In this document: positions 45,059-53,892 of the stretch, one piece after another
Layout: every line of letters starts with the position of its first letter
How positions within the stretch are numbered: position 1 is the first letter of the stretch
Assembly: GCF_001563225.1 (NCBI RefSeq)
Contig: NZ_CP014206.1
Location: forward strand, 3,577,486 to 3,641,485
Source: Pseudodesulfovibrio indicus
GTDB taxonomy: Bacteria; Desulfobacterota; Desulfovibrionia; Desulfovibrionales; Desulfovibrionaceae
Direction of reading: 5' to 3'
Length of the DNA: 64,000 bases
Translations under genes and position numbers: made by a program
The notes under the pieces: model-generated
Database searches by the model: none
What the model saw: only the letters and a program-made list of their open reading frames with translations
What the model was told of the DNA's origin: nothing

Positions 45059-45598
45059 ATGACGAAACGCCTCACCATGGCCCTGCTGCTGACCGCCGCG
45101 CTCCTGTGCTCCCAGGCCCTGGCCGGACCGCCAGTGGCGGGCGAGGTCCTTCCCCCCCTGACCATCGCCCCCCTCGCCGTCGAGGGGGACTCGGCCATCC
45201 TCGGACTAAAGGACAACTGCGTCTTCACCCTGGCCGACATCAAGACCGAGTACGTGCTGATCGAAATCCTGGGGGTCTATTGCCCGGTCTGCCGCGAGAT
45301 GTCCTCGTCCCTGACCCGGCTGTACAAGCGGATCAGGAAGGCCCGGCTCGACGACCGCATCACCATGCTCGGCATCGCCGCCGGGGCCACCCCCATGGAA
45401 GTGCGGCACGTCCGGCCCAAGGACTACGTCTTCCCCGTGGCCCACGACACCGAATTCGAGATCCACAAGGCCCTGGCCGAACCCAAGACGCCCTACACCA
45501 TGATCGTGGACCGGGAGGGCAAGGTGTACTACGCCCACCTGGGGATCATCCCGGACTTCAACGCCTTTTTCCAGGAAATCCAGAACCTGGTAAAATGA
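45059..45598 (+). CDS. Periplasmic thioredoxin-like protein (TlpA/redoxin type)
   Basis: A 179-residue exported redoxin: signal peptide MTKRLTMALLLTAALLCSQALA, thioredoxin fold with CPVC at residues 75-78 (VYCPVCREM), cis-Pro region KTPYTMIVDREGKVYYAHLG. CxxC suggests disulfide exchange in the periplasm. It resembles the protein at 57204-57737 (shared YCPxC, GIxAGxTPxE, and DRE/MREGK phrases). Its stop overlaps the next start (ATGA). The following genes encode a rhodanese-like and a MauE/DoxX protein, a combination associated elsewhere with periplasmic redox maturation. Confidence 0.82.
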   Translation: MTKRLTMALLLTAALLCSQALAGPPVAGEVLPPLTIAPLAVEGDSAILGLKDNCVFTLADIKTEYVLIEILGVYCPVCREMSSSLTRLYKRIRKARLDDRITMLGIAAGATPMEVRHVRPKDYVFPVAHDTEFEIHKALAEPKTPYTMIVDREGKVYYAHLGIIPDFNAFFQEIQNLVK

Positions 45599-47334
45599 TC
45601 AGCCCCAAGGACACCCCGGACGCGCCCGGCTCCCTGACGGGTACGGATCGCCAGCTCTTCCACCTGAAGAGCCTCTACGAGGCGTCCAGCGCCCTGGCCG
45701 TCCCGGCCAGGCCTGCCGATCTCCTCCGCGCCTTCCTGCCCGTGGCCATGGGGCCCCTCGGCCTGACCTTCGGGTTCGGGATACTCCTCCACGCCGGGGC
45801 GCTGACCATCGAAAGCCTGGGCCTCCAGCCCCCGGCGGCGGACCTCTACCGCGCCTCCGGGCTGGACCTGGTGCACAAGTTCTTTCCCGAGGACGCCGCG
45901 CCCGCGCACCCGTCCCGCCCGGTCATCCTGGCCGGGGAGCACCTGTCCCACGACCCCAACCTGCCCATGGGCACCGCCGCGGTCATCGCCCTGAGCATGG
46001 GCGCCGGGACCCACGCGGTCCTGGGCTTCGGCCCCAAGGTGGCCGGGGTCCCCCTGGACGCGGACGAGACCCGGCTGCTGGACGGTCTGGCCTCTGTCCT
46101 GGGCCACGCCCTGAACAACGCCACGGCCATGGAGTGCGTCCGGGACCTGAACACCTCCCTGGCCCGCAGGAACGACGACCTGCACCGCGCCCTGGGGGAA
46201 TCGGAACGGGCCAGGGAAGCCCTCTCCAGGCACACCCTCCAGCTCCGCGCACTCTACGAGACCACCCTGGAGATGATCGACATCCACGAGCCGGGGGGCA
46301 TTCTCGACGCCTTCCTGCTCTCCCTCATGGGGACCCTGTCCTTCACGGGCGGCTGGATAGCCCTGTACGGGCCGGGTCACGGCCGGGCCGAAGCGGTCTG
46401 CCGGGGGCTGGCCCCGTGCGTCAGGGAGGAGCTCGTTTCCGAAACGGGCCGGGGAGCCGTGCTGGCGCGGTTCGTGGCCCTCAAGGACCGCATCCCGCAT
46501 GCCAATCACGCCTGCCTGGTGGACGATCCCGAGGAGCGGCAGGCGCTCCCGGCCCAGGCGGACGCGGCCGTGCTCTTCACCTTGGACCAGGGCTGGCAGG
46601 GGGCCATCGGCCTGAGCGCCCCGCTGTCCGGCGAGCGGGACGACGAACTTCTGGACGAAGACGCCCGGCAGCTGCTGCACTCGCTGGTCGCGAATTTCAT
46701 GGTCACCCTGGGCAACGCCCGGCAGCTGGACCTCATCCGGGAGCTGAACTCGGAGCTGGCCGCCCGCAACGTGGACCTCCAGACCACCCTGGACGCCCTG
46801 ACCTCGGCCAAGCGGGAGATCGACGTCCAGACCAAGGCCAAGGAGCACCTGGTGGCCCTGGTGCACGGCGAGGTGGAGCGGGTCTGGCGGGCCTCCTGGC
46901 TGGACATCTGCCTGATCCTGCTGGCCGGAGCGACCCTCGGCATCCTCTACAACCTGTCCAGCCCGGGCGGGATAGACCTGGTGCCGAAGTCTCTCCTGGC
47001 CCCGCCGCCGGTCATGATCGAAGCGGCGGAGGCCAGGCGGCTGGCCCGCGACGACAAGGCCGTGATCATCGACGCCCGGCCCGGCGACTTCTTCCTGCAA
47101 GGGCACATCCCGGACGCCGTCAACCTGCCCGAGGACCTGTTCGAGTTCGTCTATTCCATGAAGCTGTCCGACCTGGACCCGGCGGTGCCGCTGCTGGTCT
47201 ACGGCCGGAACATCAGCCGCCGCTACGACGCCGACGTGGCCAGGCAGCTGGAGCTGCTCGGCCACGAACGGGTGCTGCTCATCAAGGGCGGGCTGGACGC
47301 CTGGAATGGCCTCGGCCCGGAGGAGGCCCCATGA
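45595..47334 (+). CDS. Two-GAF membrane protein with inactive rhodanese domain
   Basis: A 579-residue protein of unusual architecture. Two GAF-like domains (about residues 20-175 and 225-390), each followed by coiled coil (NTSLARRNDDLHRALGESER; ELNSELAARNVDLQTTLDAL), one membrane segment (DICLILLAGATLGILYNL, about 437-455), then a rhodanese-like domain (about 466-577: MIEAAEARRLARDDKAVIID, GHIPDAVNLPEDLF). The rhodanese loop, normally with catalytic Cys, reads LLVYGRNISRRYD, so Cys is replaced by Gly. With one TM, the rhodanese domain is predicted on the periplasmic side. No kinase or cyclase output. Overlaps its neighbours on both sides. Function unknown; a sensor or scaffold for the redox genes is an inference. 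Confidence 0.75.
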   Translation: MISPKDTPDAPGSLTGTDRQLFHLKSLYEASSALAVPARPADLLRAFLPVAMGPLGLTFGFGILLHAGALTIESLGLQPPAADLYRASGLDLVHKFFPEDAAPAHPSRPVILAGEHLSHDPNLPMGTAAVIALSMGAGTHAVLGFGPKVAGVPLDADETRLLDGLASVLGHALNNATAMECVRDLNTSLARRNDDLHRALGESERAREALSRHTLQLRALYETTLEMIDIHEPGGILDAFLLSLMGTLSFTGGWIALYGPGHGRAEAVCRGLAPCVREELVSETGRGAVLARFVALKDRIPHANHACLVDDPEERQALPAQADAAVLFTLDQGWQGAIGLSAPLSGERDDELLDEDARQLLHSLVANFMVTLGNARQLDLIRELNSELAARNVDLQTTLDALTSAKREIDVQTKAKEHLVALVHGEVERVWRASWLDICLILLAGATLGILYNLSSPGGIDLVPKSLLAPPPVMIEAAEARRLARDDKAVIIDARPGDFFLQGHIPDAVNLPEDLFEFVYSMKLSDLDPAVPLLVYGRNISRRYDADVARQLELLGHERVLLIKGGLDAWNGLGPEEAP

Positions 47335-47810
47335 CCGCCGCGATCCGCGCCCTCCTGACCAGCCCCTGGCTGGCCCTGGCCTTCCGCCTCTACCTCGGCG
47401 GGCTGTTCGTCTACGCGGCCATGTACAAGATCAACTACGCCGCCGAATTCAGCACGACCATCGCCTCCTACCGCCTGATCCCCTATTGGGCGGTCAACGT
47501 CATGGCCCTGGTCATGCCGTGGACCGAGATCATCTGCGGGGCGATGCTGCTCCTCGGCGTGCGGGTCAAGTCGGTCACCGTGATCATCGGCGGCCTCCTC
47601 TCCGTCTTCACCCTGGCCATCTTCATCAACCTTCTCCGCAACGCGCCCATCAGTTGCGGATGCTTCCACACCCTCGAGGACCCCATCAGCTGGTGGACCG
47701 TGCTCCGCGACCTGACCTGGATCGGCATGACCGTCCACGTGCACTACTTCGACAGCGTCCTCCAGACCGATCAGCTGTTCCTCGGGAAACTCAGAAGGAT
47801 ACACACATGA
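47331..47810 (+). CDS. MauE/DoxX-family membrane protein
   Basis: A 159-residue protein with four membrane segments. Family phrases: FRLYLGGLFVYAAMYKI, PWTEIICGAMLLLGVRVKS and APISCGCFH, the CxC motif in the last loop typical of MauE-like proteins, which help form disulfides or quinone cofactors in the periplasm. It overlaps both neighbours by four bases. It probably works with the periplasmic thioredoxin at 45059-45598. Confidence 0.82.
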   Translation: MTAAIRALLTSPWLALAFRLYLGGLFVYAAMYKINYAAEFSTTIASYRLIPYWAVNVMALVMPWTEIICGAMLLLGVRVKSVTVIIGGLLSVFTLAIFINLLRNAPISCGCFHTLEDPISWWTVLRDLTWIGMTVHVHYFDSVLQTDQLFLGKLRRIHT

Positions 47811-48121
47811 CCCGCCGCGACCTGCTGCTCCTGATGCTGCTCCCTGCCTTCACGGCCTGCGCCCCCGACAGGGACACCCTGCCCGGGGACTACTCGGCGA
47901 GGAACGGGGAGATCGAGATCCGACTCAGGCTGGGCAAGGACGGAAAGGGCGTCTGGTCCACGGACACCGACGAGATACCGTTCAAGTGGAGCCGCCGCGA
48001 CGAGGGCCATATCTGGCTGCACACCGTTGCCGGCGGGGTCATTCCCGGCATCATCGAGGGGGAGGACATCCGCCTCACCCTTCCCGGCGTTCCCCCGCTG
48101 GTCTTCACCCCCCTGCCCTAG
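47807..48121 (+). CDS. Small lipoprotein, unknown function
   Basis: A 104-residue lipoprotein: MTRRDLLLLMLLPAFTAC with lipobox FTAC. The mature part (GDYSARNGEIEIRLRLGKDGKGVWST) is beta-rich, like a small lipocalin-like or calycin sheet. Last gene of the redox group; the next gene starts 234 bases later behind a promoter-like region. Confidence 0.72.
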   Translation: MTRRDLLLLMLLPAFTACAPDRDTLPGDYSARNGEIEIRLRLGKDGKGVWSTDTDEIPFKWSRRDEGHIWLHTVAGGVIPGIIEGEDIRLTLPGVPPLVFTPLP

Positions 48122-48194
48122 CTCGCGTCGCCCCCTTTCCCGCCTGTTTTTTCCTCCGGGAAGCCGGTGTCAAACCGTGGGGCGGAAATCAATT

Positions 48195-48212
48195 TATGCC
48201 AGAATTGACATA
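48195..48212. promoter_or_regulatory. 18-bp dyad upstream of fdhA
   Basis: TATGCCA-GAAT-TGACATA: 7-4-7 dyad with one mismatched pair, extended by T/A on each flank (TTTATG...CATAAA, 48193-48214). Same architecture and half-site as the dyad upstream of fdhE (42245-42262). Its right half contains TTGACA (48205-48210), which with TATCGC 17 bases later could be a weak promoter, so the binding site would overlap the -35 box. Confidence 0.6.
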
Positions 48213-48354
48213 AAGTAGACGCAGCAATATCGCCATTCTGCTAAAAATAGCATGTTTTTTCGTGTGTAAAAACCGTTGCAAGAGCAAGTTCTTTGCCCGC
48301 CTGACCATTTTCCCTCATAAGGGGGATAACCAAAAAAATGGGAGAGGAACGCGA

Positions 48355-48582
48355 ATGCGCTTGAACACCAACCTTATGCCGGCTTCGGCCCAGACAACCA
48401 TGCCCTTTGCGGGCTTGGGTTTCGCCGTGGCCGAGGTCCGTGAAGCGGCCAAGTCGATGAGCCCGGTTCCTCACTGCCATGGTGGCAGCCAGGACGTCGT
48501 CGCCGCCGCTTTCGGGCCTGCCGTTCAAGTCGGCGGCTACAAACTGCTCGTGACCCTGGGTCGCGAGATCCGCGGGCGCTGA
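48355..48582 (+). CDS. Small protein upstream of fdhA, unknown function
   Basis: A 75-residue reading frame with a good ribosome site (GGAGAGGA six bases before ATG 48355) and codon use like the neighbours. No signal peptide is obvious; the sequence contains HCHGGS and no known motif. It ends 22 bases before the fdhA ATG, whose AGGAGG lies in the gap, so it should be co-transcribed with the formate dehydrogenase. It could be a leader peptide or a small accessory protein. I do not recognise it. Confidence 0.6.
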   Translation: MRLNTNLMPASAQTTMPFAGLGFAVAEVREAAKSMSPVPHCHGGSQDVVAAAFGPAVQVGGYKLLVTLGREIRGR

Positions 48583-48604
48583 CCCGCAAACACCAGGAGG
48601 TAGA

Positions 48605-51600
48605 ATGCACACCAACCGTAGGAACTTCCTCAAGCTCTCCGCAGTCGCGGCCACGGCCACGGCTTTCGGCGGGTTGGGATTCGGTTGCAAGGCCGAGACG
48701 GCTCCCCTGCCCGACCGCGCCGCAGCCCTGGACCCCAAGTGGAGCAAACAGACCACCACCATCTGCTGCTACTGTGCCGTGGGTTGCGGGCTGGTCGTCA
48801 ACACGTCCCTGAAGGACATGAAGGCGATCAACGTTGAAGGCGACCCGGACCACCCGATCAACGAAGGCGCGCTGTGCGCCAAGGGCGCGTCCATCTGGCA
48901 GCTGGCCGAAAACGACCGCCGCCCGGACTCCGTCCTCTACAGGGCTCCCTACGCCAAGGAATTCAAGAAGGTCTCCCTGTCCTGGGCGCTCGAAACCATC
49001 GCCCGCCGGATCAAGGACACCCGCGACAAGACCTGGACCGAGAAAAACGCCAAGGGCCAGGTGGTCAACCGCTGCGACGGCATCGCCTCCGTCGGTTCGG
49101 CCGCTCTCGACAACGAGGAGTGCTGGGCTTACCAGACCATGCTCCGCAGCCTCGGCCTGGTGTATGTGGAACACCAGGCTAGGATCTGACACAGCGCGAC
49201 TGTTGCGGCTCTGGCAGAGTCGTTCGGACGCGGTGCGATGACCAATCACTGGATCGACATCCAGAACTCTGATTGCATTCTTATCATGGGCAGCAACGCT
49301 GCCGAAAACCATCCCATCTCTTTCAAGTGGGTGACCAGGGCGCAGGAAAAGGGCGCAACCCTGATCCACGTCGACCCCCGCTTCACCAGGACCTCGGCCA
49401 AGGCCGACTTCTACGCCGGCATCCGTTCGGGCGCCGACATCGCCGTCCTCGGCGGCATGATCAAATACATCCTGGAAAAGGACCTGATCTTCAAGGACTA
49501 CGTGGTTGACTATACCAACGCGTCCTTCATCGTCGGCGACAAGTACAAGTTCGAGGACGGCATGTTCTCGGGCTACAACGAGAAGACCCGGAGCTACGAC
49601 AAGTCCACCTGGGCCTTTGCCATGGACGCCGACGGCAATCCGAAAAAAGACCCGACCCTCCAGGACCCCAACTGCGTGTACCAGCTCATGAAGAAGCACT
49701 ACTCGCGGTACGACCTGGACAAGGTCGTCTCCATCTCGGGCATGAACAAGGCCGACCTGGTCAAGCTGTACGAGACGTACGCGGCCACCGGCAAGGCGGA
49801 CAAGGCCGGGACCATCATGTACGCCATGGGCTGGACCCAGCACACCGTCGGCGTGCAGAACATCCGCTGCATGGCCATGATCCAGCTGCTGCTGGGCAAC
49901 ATCGGCATCGCCGGCGGCGGCGTCAACGCCCTGCGCGGCGAATCCAACGTCCAGGGCTCCACCGACCACTGCCTGCTGTACCACATCATCCCCGGCTACC
50001 TGGCGACCCCCCAGGCCTCTCAGCCCGACCTGGCCACGTACAACAAGGCCAACACCCCGGTCTCCAACGACCCGAAATCCGCCAACTGGTGGCAGAACTT
50101 CCCGAAGTACTCCGCGTCGCTCATCAAGTCCATGTGGCAGAACGACACCCCGGAGGACGCCTACCAGTTCCTGCCCCGCCTCGACTCCCTGTCGGCCATG
50201 GAATATTCCTGGCTGACCCTGTTCGACAAGATGGAAAAGGGCCAGTTCAAGGGGCTGCTCTCCTGGGGCATGAACCCCGCCTGTTCCGGCGCCAACGCCG
50301 AAAAGAACAGGAAGGCCATGGCCAACCTCGACTGGCTGGTGAACGTCAACATCTTCCCCAACGAAACCGGCTGGTTCTGGGAAGGACCGGGATTGGACCC
50401 CTCGACCATCAAGACCGAGGTCTTCTTCCTGCCCTGCGCCGTGTCCATCGAGAAGGAAGGGTCCGTCACCAACTCCGGCCGCTGGATGCAGTGGCGCTAC
50501 AAGGGCCCGGACGCGCCCAACGGGCAGAAGCCCGACGGCGACCTGATGTACGAGCTGATGAAGGAAATCCAGCATCTGTACGAGAAGGAAGGCGGCGTCT
50601 ATCCGAAGCCCATCACCCGTCTGACCTGGGACGCCATCGCCACCGACGGCGTGTTCGATGCCCACAAGACGGCCAAGCTGATCAACGGTCACTTCACCCG
50701 TGACGTCGAGATCAAGGGCAAGCTCTACAAGAAGGGCCAGCAGGTCCCGAGCTTCGCCTTCCTGCAGGCCGACGGCTCCACCGCCTCCGGCAACTGGCTG
50801 TACTGCCACTCCTACACCGACGCCGGCAACATGGCCGCGCGCCGCGACCTGACCCAGACCCCGGAGCAGGCCAACATCGGCCTGTACCCGAACTTCTCCT
50901 GGTGCTGGCCCGTCAACCGCCGCGTGCTGTACAACCGCGCCTCGGTCGACCTTCAGGGCAAGCCCTGGAACCCGCAAAAGGCGGTCATCGCCTGGAACGG
51001 CGAGAAGTGGGTGGGCGACGTGCCCGACGGCGGCTGGGCCCCCGGCACCAAGTACGCCTTCATCATGCGCAAGCACGGCCACGGCCAGCTCTTCGGCCCC
51101 GGCCGCGCCGACGGCCCGCTGCCCGAGTACTACGAGCCTCTGGAATGCCCGGTCAAGGAGCATCCGTTCTCCAAGACCCTGCACAACCCCACCGCGCTGA
51201 CCTTCGACGCCGAGGAAAAGGCCGTGTGCGATCCCAGGTATCCCCTGGTCGGCACCACCTACCGCGTCACCGAGCACTGGCAGACCGGCGTCATGACCCG
51301 CAACCAGACCTGGTTGACCGAGGCCGAGCCCCAGGTGTTCGTGGAGATGAGCCCCGAGCTGGCCGAACTCCGCGGCATCGAGAACGGCGAAAAGGTCATG
51401 GTGGACTCCCTGCGCGGGACCATCTGGGCCAAGGCCATCGTCACCAAGCGGCTCAAGCCGTTCACCGTCCAGGGCACCATCGTCCATCAGGTCGGCCTGC
51501 CCTGGCACTTCGGCTGGACCTGGCCCAAGGATGGCGGCGATTCCGCCAACATCCTGACCCCGTCCGTTGGCGACCCGAACACGGGTATTCCCGAAACCAA

Positions 51601-51631
51601 GGCCTTCATGGTCAACGTCCGCAAGGCGTAA
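48605..51631 (+). CDS. fdhA: Formate dehydrogenase alpha subunit, selenocysteine-containing
   Basis: A 1008-residue periplasmic Mo/W-bis-MGD formate dehydrogenase oxidising formate to CO2. Twin-arginine signal RRNFLK (residues 5-10). A [4Fe-4S] binding set CCYCAVGCG near 54-61 with CAKG near 90. The in-frame TGA at 49187-49189 is selenocysteine 195, in QARIUHSATVAAL, followed by the conserved GRGAMTNHWIDI and MGSNAAENHP. After it the reading frame continues unbroken to 51631, including the C-terminal molydopterin-dinucleotide domain (VFVEMSPELAELRG). AGGAGG precedes the ATG. An automatic caller would split it into two genes at the TGA. Partner FdhB follows after 12 bases. Confidence 0.95.
49190..49232 (+). 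other. Bacterial SECIS element
   Basis: Directly after the UGA codon the message can fold with GACUGUUGC (about 49198-49206) pairing imperfectly with GGCAGAGUC (about 49212-49220) around a GGCUCU apical region. Position and loop type match SelB-binding SECIS hairpins in formate dehydrogenase mRNAs. Pairing was done by eye. Confidence 0.6.
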
Positions 51632-51643
51632 AGGAGGAATGAC

Positions 51644-52369
51644 ATGAGTAAAACATTCTTCATCGACCTGACCAAGTGTACGGCCTGCCGTGGTTGCCAG
51701 ATTGCCTGCAAGCAATGGAAGAAGCTGCCCGCCGAGCAGACCGAGAACTGGGGTTCCCACCAGAACCCCAAGGATCTCTCAGGCGTCACCCTCAAACTGG
51801 TCCGCTTCGAGGAAGTGGAGACCGACGACGGGCTGCAATGGCTGTTCTTCCCCGAACAGTGCCGCCACTGCGTCGAGCCGCCCTGCCTGGACGCCATGAC
51901 CGTTCCGGGTTCCATCGTCCATGACGAGGAGACCGGGGCCGTGGTCTACACCGAGCTGACCGCCAAGGAACCGGACAAGGATGCCTTCAGCATGGCCTGT
52001 CCGTACAACATCCCCCGGGTCAACAAGGAGACCGGCCGCGTGGTCAAATGCGACATGTGCATCGACCGCGTGAAGATCGGCATGCTCCCCGCCTGCGTTC
52101 AGACCTGCCCCACCGGCTGCATGAACTTCGGCGACCGGGACGAGATGCTGGCCCTTGCGGAGAAGAGCCTGGAGAAGGCCACCGAGAAGTTCCCGAACGC
52201 GGAACTGGTGGACGCCGAGTACGTGCGGGTCATCTACCTCGTGCAGACCGATCCGGACAGCTACTACGAGTCCCTGTCCTCGGACGCCTCGGACATCCGC
52301 CGCGGCCCCCTGTCCAGGAAGCAGTTCCTGGCCTCCCTGGCCCGGCCGATCAAGCGCATGCGCTCCTGA
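51644..52369 (+). CDS. fdhB: Formate dehydrogenase beta (iron-sulfur) subunit
   Basis: A 241-residue electron-transfer subunit with four ferredoxin-type [4Fe-4S] sets: CTACRGCQIACKQW, CRHCVEPPC, CPYNIPR / CDMCIDR and CVQTCPTGC. It passes electrons from FdhA to periplasmic cytochrome c. No signal peptide of its own, as usual: it is exported with FdhA by the Tat route. GGAGG lies before the ATG. No gamma subunit or cytochrome gene follows, so the complex is the soluble periplasmic two-subunit type. Confidence 0.94.
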   Translation: MSKTFFIDLTKCTACRGCQIACKQWKKLPAEQTENWGSHQNPKDLSGVTLKLVRFEEVETDDGLQWLFFPEQCRHCVEPPCLDAMTVPGSIVHDEETGAVVYTELTAKEPDKDAFSMACPYNIPRVNKETGRVVKCDMCIDRVKIGMLPACVQTCPTGCMNFGDRDEMLALAEKSLEKATEKFPNAELVDAEYVRVIYLVQTDPDSYYESLSSDASDIRRGPLSRKQFLASLARPIKRMRS

Positions 52370-52381
52370 CGACACTCACAC

Positions 52382-52409
52382 CCCCGGCGCGGGTTCGCCC
52401 GCGCCGGGG
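52382..52409 (+). terminator. Hairpin after fdhB
   Basis: Perfect 12-bp GC stem CCCCGGCGCGGG / CCCGCGCCGGGG with a TTCG tetraloop, 12 bases after the fdhB stop. No T tract. Confidence 0.65.
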
Positions 52410-52496
52410 TCATTCACCCGACGCTCCATGCGTGAACACCTCCGTGAGCCGCACCGTCCGTCGCCGCAAGGCAACGGGGCAATCGGAGTTTTTCAT

Positions 52497-52530
52497 GACC
52501 CCGGCAGGCATTCGCCGCCGGGGTCTTTTT
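52497..52530 (+). terminator. Second, T-tailed terminator after fdhB
   Basis: Nine-bp stem GACCCCGGC / GCCGGGGTC followed by TTTTT. Closes the fdh operon before the binding-protein gene. Confidence 0.8.
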
Positions 52531-52656
52531 CCCCGGCCTCACAGGAGAAATCGATGTTACATTGTGGGGAAATGCAGGGTCCTTGTGTTTTACCGTCCGA
52601 GACAGTAACGGATTGGTGCGACCCTTGTAATCCGACCCCGAAAATGGAGCCGAGCC

Positions 52657-53892
52657 GTGCATAGCAACCCGTGGAAGAGCCTCATCCCCTGCCTCGCGCT
52701 CTGCCTGGCCCTCTTCCTCGCGGGGTGCGACGGGTCGCCCGCCACCACGGCCGGCGACGACGCGGTTCCCGGCGTCACCAGCGACCAGATCACGCTGGGC
52801 TCCTCCCTGCCCCTGTCCGGCCACGCCGGTTATCTCGGCACCCAGACCCTCCAGGGCGCGCGCGCCTACCTGCGCCACGTCAACGAGCAGGGCGGCGTGC
52901 ACGGCCGCCAGATCAAGATCGAGGTCCTGGACGACTCCTACGACCCGCCCCAGTGCCTGGCCAACACCCAGCAATTCATCGTCAACCGCAAGGTCTTCGC
53001 CCTGTTCTGCTACGTGGGCACCCCGACCACCATCAAGGCCCTGCCCCTGGTGGAGGACGCCCACGTCCCGCTCATCGGCATGTTCACCGGGGCCAACGCC
53101 CTGCGCCAGCCGGTGAACCGCTACGTGATCAACATCCGCGCCTCCTACTACCAGGAGACCATGGACGCGGTCAGCCACATGGTCAACGACCTCGGCCTGT
53201 CCAAGATCGCGGTCTTCTACCAGTACGACGCCTACGGCTTCGACGGGCTGATCGGCACCGAGCTGGCCCTCAAGAAATACGGCCTGGAGCCGGTGGCCCG
53301 CAGCTCCTACATCCGAGGGACCCTGGACGTCCAGGACGGGCTGGATCGCATCCGCCGGTCCGGGGCCGAAGCCGTGGTCATGATCGGCACCTACGGCGCG
53401 TGCGCCCGGTTCATCAACCTCTCCGTGGAGGAGGGGTACAACCCGATTTTCTACACCGTCTCCTTTGTCGGCGCCGAGGAACTGGCCTGGCGCGTGGGCA
53501 GGTCGTCCCCGGCCCACGTCTTCATGTCCCAGGTGGTCCCCCCGCCCATGGAATCGCAGGTCGAGGGCGACTCGGCCAGCGAATACGTCCGGCTGCTCAG
53601 GCGCTACTTCCCGGACGACACCCCGAGCTTCGTCGGCCTGGAGGGCTTCCTCAACGCCGAGATCCTGGTGGAAGGGCTGCGCCGGGCCGGACGCGATCTG
53701 ACCCGCGAGGGGTTCATCAGGGCCATCGAGTCCATCAAGGACTTCAAGCTCGGCCCCGGCCTGACCATCACCTACGGTCCCTACGACCGCCAGGGGCTGG
53801 ACGCCATCCATTTCACCAAGCTGCACGAGGGCCGCTTCATCCCGTTCACCAACTGGGCCGAGTTCAAACGGGAACTGGAGACGCAGCAATGA
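52657..53892 (+). CDS. Periplasmic binding lipoprotein (branched-chain amino acid/amide type)
   Basis: A 411-residue type I periplasmic binding protein (LivJ/AmiC-like) with lipoprotein signal ending LFLAGC. Phrases: ITLGSSLPLSGHAGYLG, LRHVNEQGGVHGRQI, YVGTPTTIKALPLVEDAHVP and KIAVFYQYDAYGFDG. Start GTG 52657 after GGAGCCGA. No LivHMGF genes are nearby; instead the stop overlaps the start of a histidine kinase (ATGA), so it most likely feeds a ligand signal to that kinase. An inverted repeat CGGATT/AATCCG just upstream (about 52609-52634) may be regulatory. Confidence 0.88.
   Translation: MHSNPWKSLIPCLALCLALFLAGCDGSPATTAGDDAVPGVTSDQITLGSSLPLSGHAGYLGTQTLQGARAYLRHVNEQGGVHGRQIKIEVLDDSYDPPQCLANTQQFIVNRKVFALFCYVGTPTTIKALPLVEDAHVPLIGMFTGANALRQPVNRYVINIRASYYQETMDAVSHMVNDLGLSKIAVFYQYDAYGFDGLIGTELALKKYGLEPVARSSYIRGTLDVQDGLDRIRRSGAEAVVMIGTYGACARFINLSVEEGYNPIFYTVSFVGAEELAWRVGRSSPAHVFMSQVVPPPMESQVEGDSASEYVRLLRRYFPDDTPSFVGLEGFLNAEILVEGLRRAGRDLTREGFIRAIESIKDFKLGPGLTITYGPYDRQGLDAIHFTKLHEGRFIPFTNWAEFKRELETQQ

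Noticed and set aside
48190-48330. Sigma-54 promoter upstream of fdhA
   Set aside because: No GG-N10-GC pair with acceptable -24 and -12 boxes; the TTGACA/TATCGC pair is the better, though weak, candidate.
48605-49189. fdhA as a truncated or frameshifted pseudogene because of the TGA
   Set aside because: The frame is preserved on both sides and the TGA falls exactly at the selenocysteine position of formate dehydrogenases.
52613-52632. Sigma-54 promoter before the binding lipoprotein (TTGGTGC...CTTGT)
   Set aside because: Spacing fits but the invariant GC of the -12 box is GT and the -24 box is poor.
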